Source of the DNA: F23-B02 sp963633225
Lineage (GTDB): Bacteria > Bacillota > Clostridia > Oscillospirales > Oscillospiraceae
DNA: 31,902 nucleotides
Direction of reading: 5' to 3'
Assembly: GCA_963633225.1 (NCBI GenBank)
Contig: CAVGXR010000006.1
Coordinates: forward strand, 1 to 31,902
Shown here: positions 7,507 through 14,927 of the stretch, piece by piece
Layout of the letters: the number at the start of each line of letters is the position of its first letter
Position numbering within the stretch: position 1 is the stretch's first letter
The notes under the pieces: generated by a model
Databases searched by the model: none
The model's input: only the letters and a program-made list of their open reading frames with translations
Told to the model about the DNA's origin: nothing
Translations under genes and position numbers: made by a program

Positions 7507-8436
7507 ATGAAAAAAGTGTTTATCGACGGCAGCGCGGGAACGGCGGGACTTCGCATCGCGGAGCGTCTGGCCACGCGCAAGGATCTTGAATTTATCAGCT
7601 TGCCCGAGGATCGGCGCAAGGATATCCATGAGCGCGAGGCTGCGCTCAACGAGGCCGATATCGCCATCCTCTGTCTTCCCGACGAGGCATCGCGTGAGGC
7701 GGTCTCGCTTATAAAAAATCCCGATACCGTGGTGCTCGACACCTCGACTGCGCACCGCACGGCGCCCGGCTGGGCCTATGGCTTCCCAGAGCTTTCCGAG
7801 GCTCACGCGGCAGCGATAAAAACATCAAAGCGCATTGCCGTGCCGGGCTGCCATGCCAGCGGCTTTATCGCGCTGACAGCGCCGCTGCGCGCTGCCGGTA
7901 TCATTCCAGACGGGACTCTGCTGTCCTGCTTTTCCCTGACGGGCTACAGCGGCGGCGGTAAGAAGATGATCGCCGAATATGAGGCCGGGTCTGCCCCCGC
8001 CTCGCTGCACGCTCCGCGTCAGTATGCCCTCGGTCAGACGCACAAGCACCTGCCCGAAATGTCCGCGCAGAGCGGACTGCCGGCCCCCGTATTCTGCCCT
8101 GTTATCGGAGACTTCTACAGCGGGATGCAGGTCACCGTTCCGCTCTTTGCGCAGCAGTGCGCATCCGGCAGCAGCATAGAAAAGATAGCCGATGTATACC
8201 GCAAAGCCTACTCGGGTCCCGTCGTCAGCTTCACCGGCGGCGACGATGAAAACGGCATTCTGTCCTCTGCCGCTCTGACGGGAAAGGACTGTATGCACAT
8301 AAGCGTAGCCGGAAACGATGAGCGCATACTGCTGCTTGCCGTTTATGACAACCTCGGAAAGGGCGCATCGGGTGCCGCGGTCGAGTGTCTCAATATGGTT
8401 CTTGGCGTTGAGCCCACCACTGGGCTTTGCCTGTAA
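7507..8436 (+). CDS. argC: N-acetyl-gamma-glutamyl-phosphate reductase, short type
   Basis: 309 aa, the length of type 2 ArgC enzymes (type 1 is about 345). It reduces N-acetylglutamyl phosphate to the semialdehyde with NADPH, the third step of arginine synthesis. The N-terminal nucleotide-binding fold begins KKVFIDGSAGTAGLRIAERL. DTSTAHR follows at 78-84. The active-site Cys115 lies in the signature VPGCHASGF. GGAG (7494-7497) precedes the ATG. First gene of the arg operon. Confidence 0.96.
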   Translation: MKKVFIDGSAGTAGLRIAERLATRKDLEFISLPEDRRKDIHEREAALNEADIAILCLPDEASREAVSLIKNPDTVVLDTSTAHRTAPGWAYGFPELSEAHAAAIKTSKRIAVPGCHASGFIALTAPLRAAGIIPDGTLLSCFSLTGYSGGGKKMIAEYEAGSAPASLHAPRQYALGQTHKHLPEMSAQSGLPAPVFCPVIGDFYSGMQVTVPLFAQQCASGSSIEKIADVYRKAYSGPVVSFTGGDDENGILSSAALTGKDCMHISVAGNDERILLLAVYDNLGKGASGAAVECLNMVLGVEPTTGLCL

Positions 8437-8446
8437 GGAGTAAAAG

Positions 8447-9658
8447 ATGAAAACAATAGCTGGCGGCGTTTGCGCCGCAAAAGGATTTTCCGCTGCGGGT
8501 GTGCACTGCGGCATCCGCAAGGGCAAAACTAAAAAGGATCTCTCGCTGATATACAGCGAAAGGAAGGCTGCGGCAGCGGCTGTGTATACCACCAATCTTG
8601 TAAAGGGCGCACCGCTTGCCGTCACGAAAAAGCATCTGGCCGACGGATTTGCGCAGGCTGTCATCTGCAACAGCGGCAACGCCAACACCTGCAACGCAAA
8701 CGGCGTTGAGATCGCGGAAAAGACCTGCGCTCTGCTGGCCGGCGAGCTGAAAATTTCCGCGGACGATATCGTGGTGGCCTCAACGGGCGTTATAGGCCAG
8801 CCTCTTGACATTACGCCTATCGCGCAGGGTATCCCAGCGCTGTGCTCGGCGCTCGGCAATGACTCGCAGGCCGCGGCTCAGGGCATCATGACCACGGACA
8901 CAAGGCTCAAGGAAATTGCGGTGGAGTTTCAGATCGACGGAGTCAGCTGCCGCCTCGGCGGTATCGCAAAGGGCTCGGGTATGATCCATCCGAACATGGC
9001 GACCATGCTGGTGTTTATGACGACAGACTGCGCCATAAGCCCCGAGATGCTGCAAAAGGCTCTCTCCGGCGATGTTTCCGAAACCTTCAATATGATAAGC
9101 ATAGACGGGGATACCTCTACCAATGATATGGTCACGATCCTTGCAAACGGCGAGGCGGGAAATGCTGAGATCACGGCTCCCGGCGCAGAGCTCGACGAGT
9201 TTATGAAGGCTCTTAACACCGTGACCGTTTATCTCTGCCGCTGCATTGCCGGTGACGGCGAGGGCGCGACAAAGCTTATTGAGTGCTCGGTCACGGGTGC
9301 GCCCGATAAAGACTGCGCCAAGACCGTTGCCAAAAGCGTTATCTGCTCTTCTCTGGTCAAGGCCGCCATGTTCGGCGCGGATGCCAACTGGGGCAGGGTG
9401 CTGTGCGCTATAGGCTACAGCGGCGCTGATGTCAATGTCGAAAAAATCGACGTTGCGTTCCGCTCGCCGGCCGGTACGGTCAAGGTCTGCCAAAACGGCG
9501 CGGGCATACCGTTTTCCGAGGATGAGGCAAAAAAGGTGCTGCTTGAAAGCGAGATCGAGATCCTTGTAAGCCTCAACGCGGGAGCTGCCGCATCCACTGC
9601 ATGGGGCTGCGATCTTACCTATGATTATGTCAGGATAAACGGCGACTACCGTACATGA
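8447..9658 (+). CDS. argJ: Bifunctional glutamate N-acetyltransferase / ornithine acetyltransferase
   Basis: 403 aa. It moves the acetyl group from N-acetylornithine to glutamate, recycling acetate in the arginine pathway. The protein cleaves itself at a conserved Thr, here Thr186 in KGSGMIHPNMATM, to give alpha and beta chains; the free Thr is the nucleophile. Other family patches are AVICNSGNANTCNANG (71-86), ASTGVIGQPL and DGDTSTNDM. No argA or argE is seen here, which fits a cyclic pathway. It starts 10 bases after argC with AAGGAG overlapping the argC stop. Confidence 0.97.
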   Translation: MKTIAGGVCAAKGFSAAGVHCGIRKGKTKKDLSLIYSERKAAAAAVYTTNLVKGAPLAVTKKHLADGFAQAVICNSGNANTCNANGVEIAEKTCALLAGELKISADDIVVASTGVIGQPLDITPIAQGIPALCSALGNDSQAAAQGIMTTDTRLKEIAVEFQIDGVSCRLGGIAKGSGMIHPNMATMLVFMTTDCAISPEMLQKALSGDVSETFNMISIDGDTSTNDMVTILANGEAGNAEITAPGAELDEFMKALNTVTVYLCRCIAGDGEGATKLIECSVTGAPDKDCAKTVAKSVICSSLVKAAMFGADANWGRVLCAIGYSGADVNVEKIDVAFRSPAGTVKVCQNGAGIPFSEDEAKKVLLESEIEILVSLNAGAAASTAWGCDLTYDYVRINGDYRT

Positions 9659-9671
9659 TGCAGGAGATAAA

Positions 9672-10559
9672 ATGGATATTACAAATGCCAAGCGTGCAGA
9701 GGTTCTTGTAAACGCTCTGCCGTACATTCAGGATTACACCGGCAAGATCGTCGTTGTCAAATACGGCGGCAATGCCATGATAAACGAAAAGCTTAAGGAT
9801 TCCGTGATGAGGGATGTCGTGCTGCTGTCGCTTGTCGGCGTCAAGGTCGTGCTGGTGCACGGCGGCGGCCCCGAGATCACCGAAATGCTCGGCAAGCTCG
9901 GCAAGGAAAGCGTATTCGTGGACGGACTGCGCGTCACCGACAAGGAAACTGCGGAGATAGTGCAGATGGTGCTCGCGGGCAAGATCAACAAGAGCCTTGT
10001 CGCGCTCATAGAAAACAAGGGCGGCAAGGCCATAGGACTGTCCGGCATGGACGGACGCATGATAGAGGCAAAGGTCAGGGATCCGCGCCTCGGCTTTGTC
10101 GGCGAGATCACGAAGGTAAACGTTGCACCTATCATCGACGTGATCGACAAGGGCTACATTCCCGTAGTCTCGACCGTCGGCTGCGACCGTGAGGGAAACG
10201 TGTACAACATAAACGCCGATACCGCGGCGGCAAAGATCGCAGGAGAGCTCGGAGCGGAGAGCCTTATATCCATGACGGATATCGAGGGTATCCTGAGGGA
10301 CAAAAACGACCCCTCCACGCTGATCCCCGTGATCCGCACAGACGATGCGCCCGAGCTTATCGCAAACGGCACCATCGGCGGCGGTATGCTCCCGAAGGTG
10401 GAGTGCTGCATAAACGCCCTGCGCTGGGGAGTCAACCGCGTCTTTATCATTGATGGCCGCATCCCGCACGCCATTCTTATTGAAATGCTCACAAACGAGG
10501 GCATCGGGACCATGTTCACCGAGGCTCTGCCCGAGACAATGCAAGGAGGAACAATATGA
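9672..10559 (+). CDS. argB: Acetylglutamate kinase
   Basis: 295 aa, amino-acid-kinase fold. It phosphorylates N-acetylglutamate, the committed step and a usual target of arginine feedback. The ATP/phosphate loops are VVKYGGNAM (33-41) and VLVHGGGPEI. NADTAAAKIAGELGA lies in the acetylglutamate/ATP region, and IGGGMLPKVECC is near the C-terminus. The N-terminal extension (MDITNAKRAEVLVNALPYIQ) resembles the helix seen in arginine-sensitive hexameric kinases, so feedback inhibition is plausible. CAGGAG precedes the ATG. Confidence 0.97.
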   Translation: MDITNAKRAEVLVNALPYIQDYTGKIVVVKYGGNAMINEKLKDSVMRDVVLLSLVGVKVVLVHGGGPEITEMLGKLGKESVFVDGLRVTDKETAEIVQMVLAGKINKSLVALIENKGGKAIGLSGMDGRMIEAKVRDPRLGFVGEITKVNVAPIIDVIDKGYIPVVSTVGCDREGNVYNINADTAAAKIAGELGAESLISMTDIEGILRDKNDPSTLIPVIRTDDAPELIANGTIGGGMLPKVECCINALRWGVNRVFIIDGRIPHAILIEMLTNEGIGTMFTEALPETMQGGTI

Positions 10560-11740
10560 TGCAGCAAAATATTCTGGATATGGATCAGCAGTATGTTGCC
10601 GGTACATACGCCCGCTTTCCGCTCGTGCTCAAGCACGGCAAGGGCTCTCTGGTATATGACGAAAACGAAAAGGAATATATAGACCTCTCGACCGGCATTG
10701 CGGTAAATGTTTTCGGCCTTGCCGACGAGACGTGGCAGGCTGCGGTCTGCGCACAGCTCGGCGTGCTTCAGCATACCTCAAACCTGTATTACACCGAGCC
10801 CTGCGCAGAGCTTGCCTCCATGCTCTGCGAGAAAACAGGGATGAAGAAGGTGTTTTTCTCAAATTCCGGCGCAGAAGCGAACGAGTGCGCCATTAAAGCG
10901 GCGCGAAAATACGCGCAGGATAAGAAGGGCAAGGAATATTACCATATCATCACCCTGAAAAACAGCTTCCACGGGCGCACGCTCACAACGCTTGCAGCGA
11001 CGGGACAGGACGCATATCATCATGATTTCACGCCCCTGACCGAGGGCTTCCACTATGCCGAGGCGGGCAATATCGACAGCGTGAAGGCGCTGCTTGATGC
11101 CTACCCCACCGCCGCCGTAATGATCGAGGTCGTGCAGGGCGAAGGCGGAGTTATCCCTCTTGACAAGGCGTTTGTCACCGAGCTCTCGGAGCTGCTTTCC
11201 TCGCGTGACGTGCTGCTTATCTGCGATGAGGTGCAGATCGGAAACGGCAGGAGCGGTATGCTTTACGGGTACATGAACTACGGCATACAGCCGGATATAT
11301 TCAGCACCGCCAAGGGACTCGGCGGCGGACTTCCCATCGGCGCTACCGTGCTGGGCGAAAAGGTCAAGGACGTGCTGACGCCCGGCTCGCACGGCTCTAC
11401 CTTCGGCGGAAACCCCGTGTGCTGCGCCGGAGCGATATCCATTCTGTCGCGGCTGGATGAGCAGATGCTTGCCGGAGTGCGCGAGCGCTCGGCATACATC
11501 GTAAACGAGCTCAGCGGAGCGGCCGGTATACGCTCTGTCAGCGGAATGGGTCTGATGCTGGGCGTTGAGACCGAGCTGCCTGCAAAGGACGTAATAAAGC
11601 AGTGCATGGATAAGGGCGTTCTGGTCATCAGCGCCAAGAACAAGGTCCGGCTGCTGCCGGCGCTCAATATCCCGATGCCGCTGCTTGAGCAGGCGATAAA
11701 GGTCCTGAAAGAGGTCTGCGCCGGCAGCGCGGACGTATGA
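10556..11740 (+). CDS. argD: Acetylornithine aminotransferase
   Basis: 394 aa, class III PLP aminotransferase. It converts N-acetylglutamate semialdehyde to N-acetylornithine. Visible features: SNSGAEANECAIKAAR (102-117), FHGRT (138-142), the PLP-binding aspartate in CDEVQIGNGRSG (Asp224) and the Schiff-base lysine Lys253 in TAKGLGGGLPIGA. The start codon overlaps the argB stop (ATGA), with AAGGAGGA just upstream inside argB, so translation is coupled. A second ATG follows immediately at 10559 and could also be used. Confidence 0.96.
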   Translation: MMQQNILDMDQQYVAGTYARFPLVLKHGKGSLVYDENEKEYIDLSTGIAVNVFGLADETWQAAVCAQLGVLQHTSNLYYTEPCAELASMLCEKTGMKKVFFSNSGAEANECAIKAARKYAQDKKGKEYYHIITLKNSFHGRTLTTLAATGQDAYHHDFTPLTEGFHYAEAGNIDSVKALLDAYPTAAVMIEVVQGEGGVIPLDKAFVTELSELLSSRDVLLICDEVQIGNGRSGMLYGYMNYGIQPDIFSTAKGLGGGLPIGATVLGEKVKDVLTPGSHGSTFGGNPVCCAGAISILSRLDEQMLAGVRERSAYIVNELSGAAGIRSVSGMGLMLGVETELPAKDVIKQCMDKGVLVISAKNKVRLLPALNIPMPLLEQAIKVLKEVCAGSADV

Positions 11741-11758
11741 AAGGTGGAATATACAAAA

Positions 11759-12955
11759 ATGTCAGCTAAAAAGGAAAACGAGCTTAAATTTGCTACCCGT
11801 GCCGTTCATGTGGGCAACGATGTGGATAAGGACAGCGGCGCGATAAAGCGCCCGATCACCATGGCCAACAGCTACGCGCTGCCGTATGACCCCTCGAACA
11901 TGAACTGGTCCGACGCGGGAGCCAATCTCTATACCCGCAACGGCGGCACCAACCAGAAATATTTGCAGGAGCGTATCGCGTCGCTTGAGGGCGGCGAGGA
12001 CTGCGTGGTGCTGGCCTCCGGCGTTGCGGCGCTCAGCGGCCTGTTCTTCGCAATGCTGAACAAGGGCGACCATGTCATTTTCTCGAGCGTTACCTACATT
12101 GCGGTATACCGCCTGCTCAACGAGCTGCTCAATAACAAATTCGGCGTGGAGACCACGATCGTGGACACAACAGACCCCGCCAATGTCGAGGCTGCCATCC
12201 GTCCGAATACCAAGCTCATACATATCGAAACTCCGGGCAACCCCACTCTTATGATATCGGATATTGCCGCCATTGCGGAGATCGCCCACAGTCACGGCGC
12301 ACTGCTGAGCGTTGACAACACCTTTGCCTCGCCCTTCAATCAGCGCCCCATTGAGCTGGGTGCGGACTTCACTGTCGAGAGCCTGACCAAGTATATAAAC
12401 GGCCACGGCGACTCCATGGGCGGCGCTATCATCGGCAAAAAGGAGTATCTCGAGCAGATCCGTGCGCAGTCTCAGATAAATCTGGGCGGAACGATCAGCC
12501 CCTTCAACGCATGGCTCATCATGCGCGGCTCGGTCACGCTTCCGCTGCGTATGCGCCAGCACAACGAAAATGCAATGACTGTCGCCAAGTGGCTCGAGCA
12601 GCAGCCCTGCGTGAGCTTCGTCGCCTATCCGGGTCTTGAGAGCCACAAGGGACACGAGGTGGCGAAAAAGCAGATGTCGCCCGGCTTCGGCGGTGTAATG
12701 TCCTTCGGACTCAAGGCCGATCACGATACGCACAATAAATTCGTAAGCCATTTGAAGGTCATCACCTCTGCCGTGTCTCTCGGCCATGACGAGAGCCTCA
12801 TCGTGTTCCTCGGCGAGGACGACGAGCGCCAGTATCTCTATCCCGAGGAGTTCCATAACGGCTTTTTCCGCTTCTCTGTCGGAATTGAGGACGCGGAGGA
12901 TATCATCAATGATCTGAAGCAGGCAATGGAAAAGACCGGCCTTGAGCTGCTCTGA
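11759..12955 (+). CDS. Cys/Met-metabolism PLP enzyme (cystathionine gamma-synthase/lyase or Met gamma-lyase type)
   Basis: 398 aa from ATG 11759; the frame extends to a GTG at 11744, but that GTG lies in the ribosome binding site AAAGGTGG. Trans-sulfuration family. LYTRNGGTN (57-65) carries the Tyr/Arg that bind PLP phosphate of the partner subunit. The PLP aspartate is in SVDNTFASPF (Asp186) and the Schiff-base lysine is Lys211 in ESLTKYINGHGDSMGG. Sequence alone does not separate gamma-synthase, gamma-lyase and methionine gamma-lyase. It follows argD by 18 bases and precedes a terminator, so it is transcribed with the arginine genes. The methionine operon starts only 230 bases beyond. It may link homoserine/cysteine metabolism to amino-acid synthesis. 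Confidence 0.9.
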   Translation: MSAKKENELKFATRAVHVGNDVDKDSGAIKRPITMANSYALPYDPSNMNWSDAGANLYTRNGGTNQKYLQERIASLEGGEDCVVLASGVAALSGLFFAMLNKGDHVIFSSVTYIAVYRLLNELLNNKFGVETTIVDTTDPANVEAAIRPNTKLIHIETPGNPTLMISDIAAIAEIAHSHGALLSVDNTFASPFNQRPIELGADFTVESLTKYINGHGDSMGGAIIGKKEYLEQIRAQSQINLGGTISPFNAWLIMRGSVTLPLRMRQHNENAMTVAKWLEQQPCVSFVAYPGLESHKGHEVAKKQMSPGFGGVMSFGLKADHDTHNKFVSHLKVITSAVSLGHDESLIVFLGEDDERQYLYPEEFHNGFFRFSVGIEDAEDIINDLKQAMEKTGLELL

Positions 12956-13013
12956 TAAGCAAAAGCGTTTCTCTCACCCCGCAGCGGCAGCTCGCCGGCG
13001 GCGAGATCGGGAT

Positions 13014-13048
13014 AAAAAAGATGGAGGGGAGAACCCTCCATCTTTTTA
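13014..13048 (+). terminator. Intrinsic terminator of the arg operon
   Basis: AGATGGAGGG (13019-13028) pairs with CCCTCCATCT (13034-13043) around a GAGAA loop, extended by A-T pairs and a T-run. The stretch from here to 13185 holds no gene I can support. Confidence 0.92.
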
Positions 13049-13185
13049 TTTCTTTTTTTGATATGCTCTGAGCAAACCGCGTGAGACACGCGAAAAAAAC
13101 ACGGTGCAAAGTGCTCAAATTTTTGCGGCGTATGGGACGGAGTTTGGGAAAGCTGCCGAAGTTCGCGGAGATGCCAAGCTTTCGC

Positions 13186-13214
13186 TTGACAGGGCGGGGG
13201 TGTCGTAGTATCAT
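13186..13214 (+). promoter_or_regulatory. Promoter of the met leader/metY-metA operon
   Basis: A consensus TTGACA (13186-13191), 17 bases, then TATCAT (13209-13214). The expected start is near 13221. This leaves a transcribed leader of about 355 bases before metY, containing a Met-rich reading frame and a terminator. Confidence 0.85.
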
Positions 13215-13224
13215 TCAACCAACA

Positions 13225-13237
13225 AACATAGTATGTT
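13225..13237. promoter_or_regulatory. Palindrome at the met leader start, possible operator
   Basis: AACATA-G-TATGTT is a perfect inverted repeat placed just after the predicted transcription start, so it could be a repressor site or a short 5' hairpin in the leader RNA. A similar AACATnnnATGTT palindrome overlaps the start site of the aldehyde dehydrogenase gene at 24656-24672. Confidence 0.4.
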
Positions 13238-13257
13238 AGTGGAAAGGAGCGGCAGAC

Positions 13258-13377
13258 ATGTCATATCAGGGTTTCCGAATGATGATGTATAAATACATGG
13301 ACATGCCTATGCTGATGTCCATGCGTTCAGCCATGCTCTTTTCCGACAGACCTTCCTATATGCGGCGCTCCGCCTGA
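13258..13377 (+). CDS. Met-rich leader peptide (39 aa), probable methionine attenuator
   Basis: ATG 13258 has AAAGGAG at 13243-13249 and the frame ends at TGA 13375-13377. Eleven of its 39 codons are Met (1, 8-10, 14, 16, 18, 20, 22, 26, 35), including a run of three and five alternating Met codons at 14-22. The codon-14-22 segment folds on itself: CATGGACAT (13296-13304) pairs with ATGTCCATG (13315-13323). A strong terminator begins 23 bases after the stop and the next full gene is metY. This is the layout of amino-acid attenuators such as trp or his: ribosome stalling at Met codons when charged Met-tRNA is scarce would favour read-through. A Met-rich metal-binding peptide is an alternative that the position makes less likely. 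I could not find a convincing antiterminator by eye. Confidence 0.72.
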   Translation: MSYQGFRMMMYKYMDMPMLMSMRSAMLFSDRPSYMRRSA

Positions 13378-13400
13378 CGGCGGGCACGGGATTTGCTTGT

Positions 13401-13438
13401 AAGCGGGAAGCTCATCGGAGCTTCCCGCTTATTTTTTT
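13401..13438 (+). terminator. Strong intrinsic terminator in the met leader (attenuator)
   Basis: A perfect 13-bp stem, AAGCGGGAAGCTC (13401-13413) with GAGCTTCCCGCTT (13418-13430), has an ATCG loop and the tail ATTTTTTT. It lies between the Met-rich frame and metY, so metY-metA transcription from the promoter at 13186 must pass it. Possible competing pairings are CTTTTCCG (13338-13345) with CGGGAAG (13404-13410), or GCGG/GCTCC (13362-13371) with the 3' arm. Both are short. Confidence 0.92.
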
Positions 13439-13454
13439 GAAAGGAACAGATAAA

Positions 13455-13511
13455 ATGCAGCAACTCTTTGAAGCCCTGTTGCGGGCAAACTTCCGCAAGG
13501 GACGAATGTGA
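13455..13511 (+). CDS. Second tiny open frame (18 aa) in the met leader
   Basis: ATG 13455 follows AAGGAACAG (13441-13449), and the frame ends ATG-TGA at 13506-13511, so its last sense codon is Met. Its body folds into an imperfect hairpin (TTGCGG with CCGCAA, flanked by CCC/GGG). It lies between the terminator and metY. It could be a second regulatory frame or a chance ORF; the evidence is only the binding site and position. Confidence 0.3.
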   Translation: MQQLFEALLRANFRKGRM

Positions 13512-13574
13512 CCTCCGGCCGTTAAACAACATCAATTTATAATCAATTATTAATTTATGAAAGAGGTCATTATT

Positions 13575-14858
13575 ATGAGTAACTATAAATTCGAAACCTT
13601 ACAGCTTCACGTCGGACAGGAGCAGCCCGATCCCGCAACGGATTCAAGAGCGGTGCCGATCTATCAGACGACATCCTATGTGTTCAGAAATTCGGCTCAT
13701 GCGGCGGCGCGCTTCGGACTTGCCGATGCGGGCAATATCTACGGCAGACTCACAAACTCCACTCAGGACGTTCTGGAAAAGCGCGTTGCCGCTCTTGAGG
13801 GCGGCGTTGCTGCTCTGGCGCTGGCCTCGGGCGCTGCTGCTGTGACCTACACCATCGAGGCTCTTGCACAGGCGGGAGATCACATCGTGGCGCAGAAGAC
13901 CATTTACGGCGGCAGCTACAATCTGCTTGCTCACACTCTGGCACAGTTCGGCGTTGAGACCAGCTTTGTCGATGCCCATGATCTTTCCGCGGTGGAGGCC
14001 GCTATCCGCCCGAATACCAAGGCGATATACCTTGAAACGCTCGGCAACCCCAACAGCGACATTCCCGACATTGACGCGATCTCCGAGCTTGCGCACCGCC
14101 GCGGACTTCCCGTCGTCGTTGACAACACCTTCGGAACGCCGTATCTCATCCGTCCCTTCGAGCACGGCGCGGATATCGTGCTGCACTCGGCAACCAAGTT
14201 CCTCGGCGGCCACGGCACGACTCTCGGCGGAATCATCGTCGATTCCGGCAAATTCGACTGGAAGGCCTCGGGGAAATATGCTCCCATAGCCGAGCCCAAT
14301 CCGAGCTATCACGGAGTCTCCTTCGTTGACGCAGCAGGTCCTGCGGCCTTTGTTACCTATGTCCGCGCCATACTCCTCAGAGATACAGGCGCTGCAATTT
14401 CCCCGTTTAACGCATTCCTTCTGCTTCAGGGCATAGAGACGCTCTCCCTGCGCATTGAGCGCCATGCGGAGAACACCAAAAAGGTTGTCGAGTACCTTGC
14501 CAATCACCCACAGGTCGAAAAGGTCAATCATCCCTCTCTGCCGGAGCACCCGCAGCATGAGCTCTATGAGAGATATTTCCCGAACGGCGGAGCTTCGATC
14601 TTCACCTTCGAGATAAAGGGCGGTCAGGCTGATGCTCACAAATTTATCGACAATCTGGAGATATTCTCCCTGCTGGCGAATGTCGCTGATGTGAAATCTT
14701 TGGTCATCCATCCCGCAACCACGACGCATTCGCAGCTCACAGCCGAGGAGCTTCTCGATCAGGGCATCAAGCCGAACACGATCCGCCTGTCGATCGGCAC
14801 GGAGCATATAGACGATATCATTGCCGACCTTGAAAAGGGCTTTGCAGCAACAAGATAA
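13575..14858 (+). CDS. metY: O-acetylhomoserine sulfhydrylase (O-acetylhomoserine aminocarboxypropyltransferase)
   Basis: 427 aa from ATG 13575. An upstream ATG at 13557 is in frame, but AAAGAGG (13560-13566) lies 8 bases before 13575 and the conserved protein starts there. It makes homocysteine from O-acetylhomoserine and sulfide. PLP trans-sulfuration fold: IYGRLTNST (55-63), the PLP aspartate in VVDNTFGTPY (Asp183) and the Schiff-base lysine Lys208 in HSATKFLGGHGTTLGG. The insert after the lysine (FDWKASGKYAPI through YHGVSF) and the length of about 430 distinguish sulfhydrylases from the shorter cystathionine enzymes. The adjacent metA supplies its substrate. Expression is likely controlled by the attenuator-like leader. 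Confidence 0.95.
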   Translation: MSNYKFETLQLHVGQEQPDPATDSRAVPIYQTTSYVFRNSAHAAARFGLADAGNIYGRLTNSTQDVLEKRVAALEGGVAALALASGAAAVTYTIEALAQAGDHIVAQKTIYGGSYNLLAHTLAQFGVETSFVDAHDLSAVEAAIRPNTKAIYLETLGNPNSDIPDIDAISELAHRRGLPVVVDNTFGTPYLIRPFEHGADIVLHSATKFLGGHGTTLGGIIVDSGKFDWKASGKYAPIAEPNPSYHGVSFVDAAGPAAFVTYVRAILLRDTGAAISPFNAFLLLQGIETLSLRIERHAENTKKVVEYLANHPQVEKVNHPSLPEHPQHELYERYFPNGGASIFTFEIKGGQADAHKFIDNLEIFSLLANVADVKSLVIHPATTTHSQLTAEELLDQGIKPNTIRLSIGTEHIDDIIADLEKGFAATR

Positions 14859-14867
14859 AAAACACGA

Positions 14868-14895
14868 CTCCGGCGCGGAAGCCTCCGCGCCGGAG
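14868..14895 (+). other. Stable hairpin between metY and metA
   Basis: CTCCGGCGCGGA (14868-14879) and TCCGCGCCGGAG (14884-14895) form a perfect 12-bp GC-rich stem with an AGCC loop. No T-run follows, so it is not a standard terminator. It may protect mRNA ends after processing or set the metY:metA ratio. Confidence 0.6.
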
Positions 14896-14927
14896 ATCAT
14901 TCCGCAAAGAGGAAGGTGCGAAAACAC

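Noticed and set aside
13221..13574. SAM riboswitch or Met T-box before metY
   Set aside because: I saw no SAM-I core motifs, no T-box AGGGTGG-type sequence and no matching stem arrangement. The Met-codon leader explains the terminator better.
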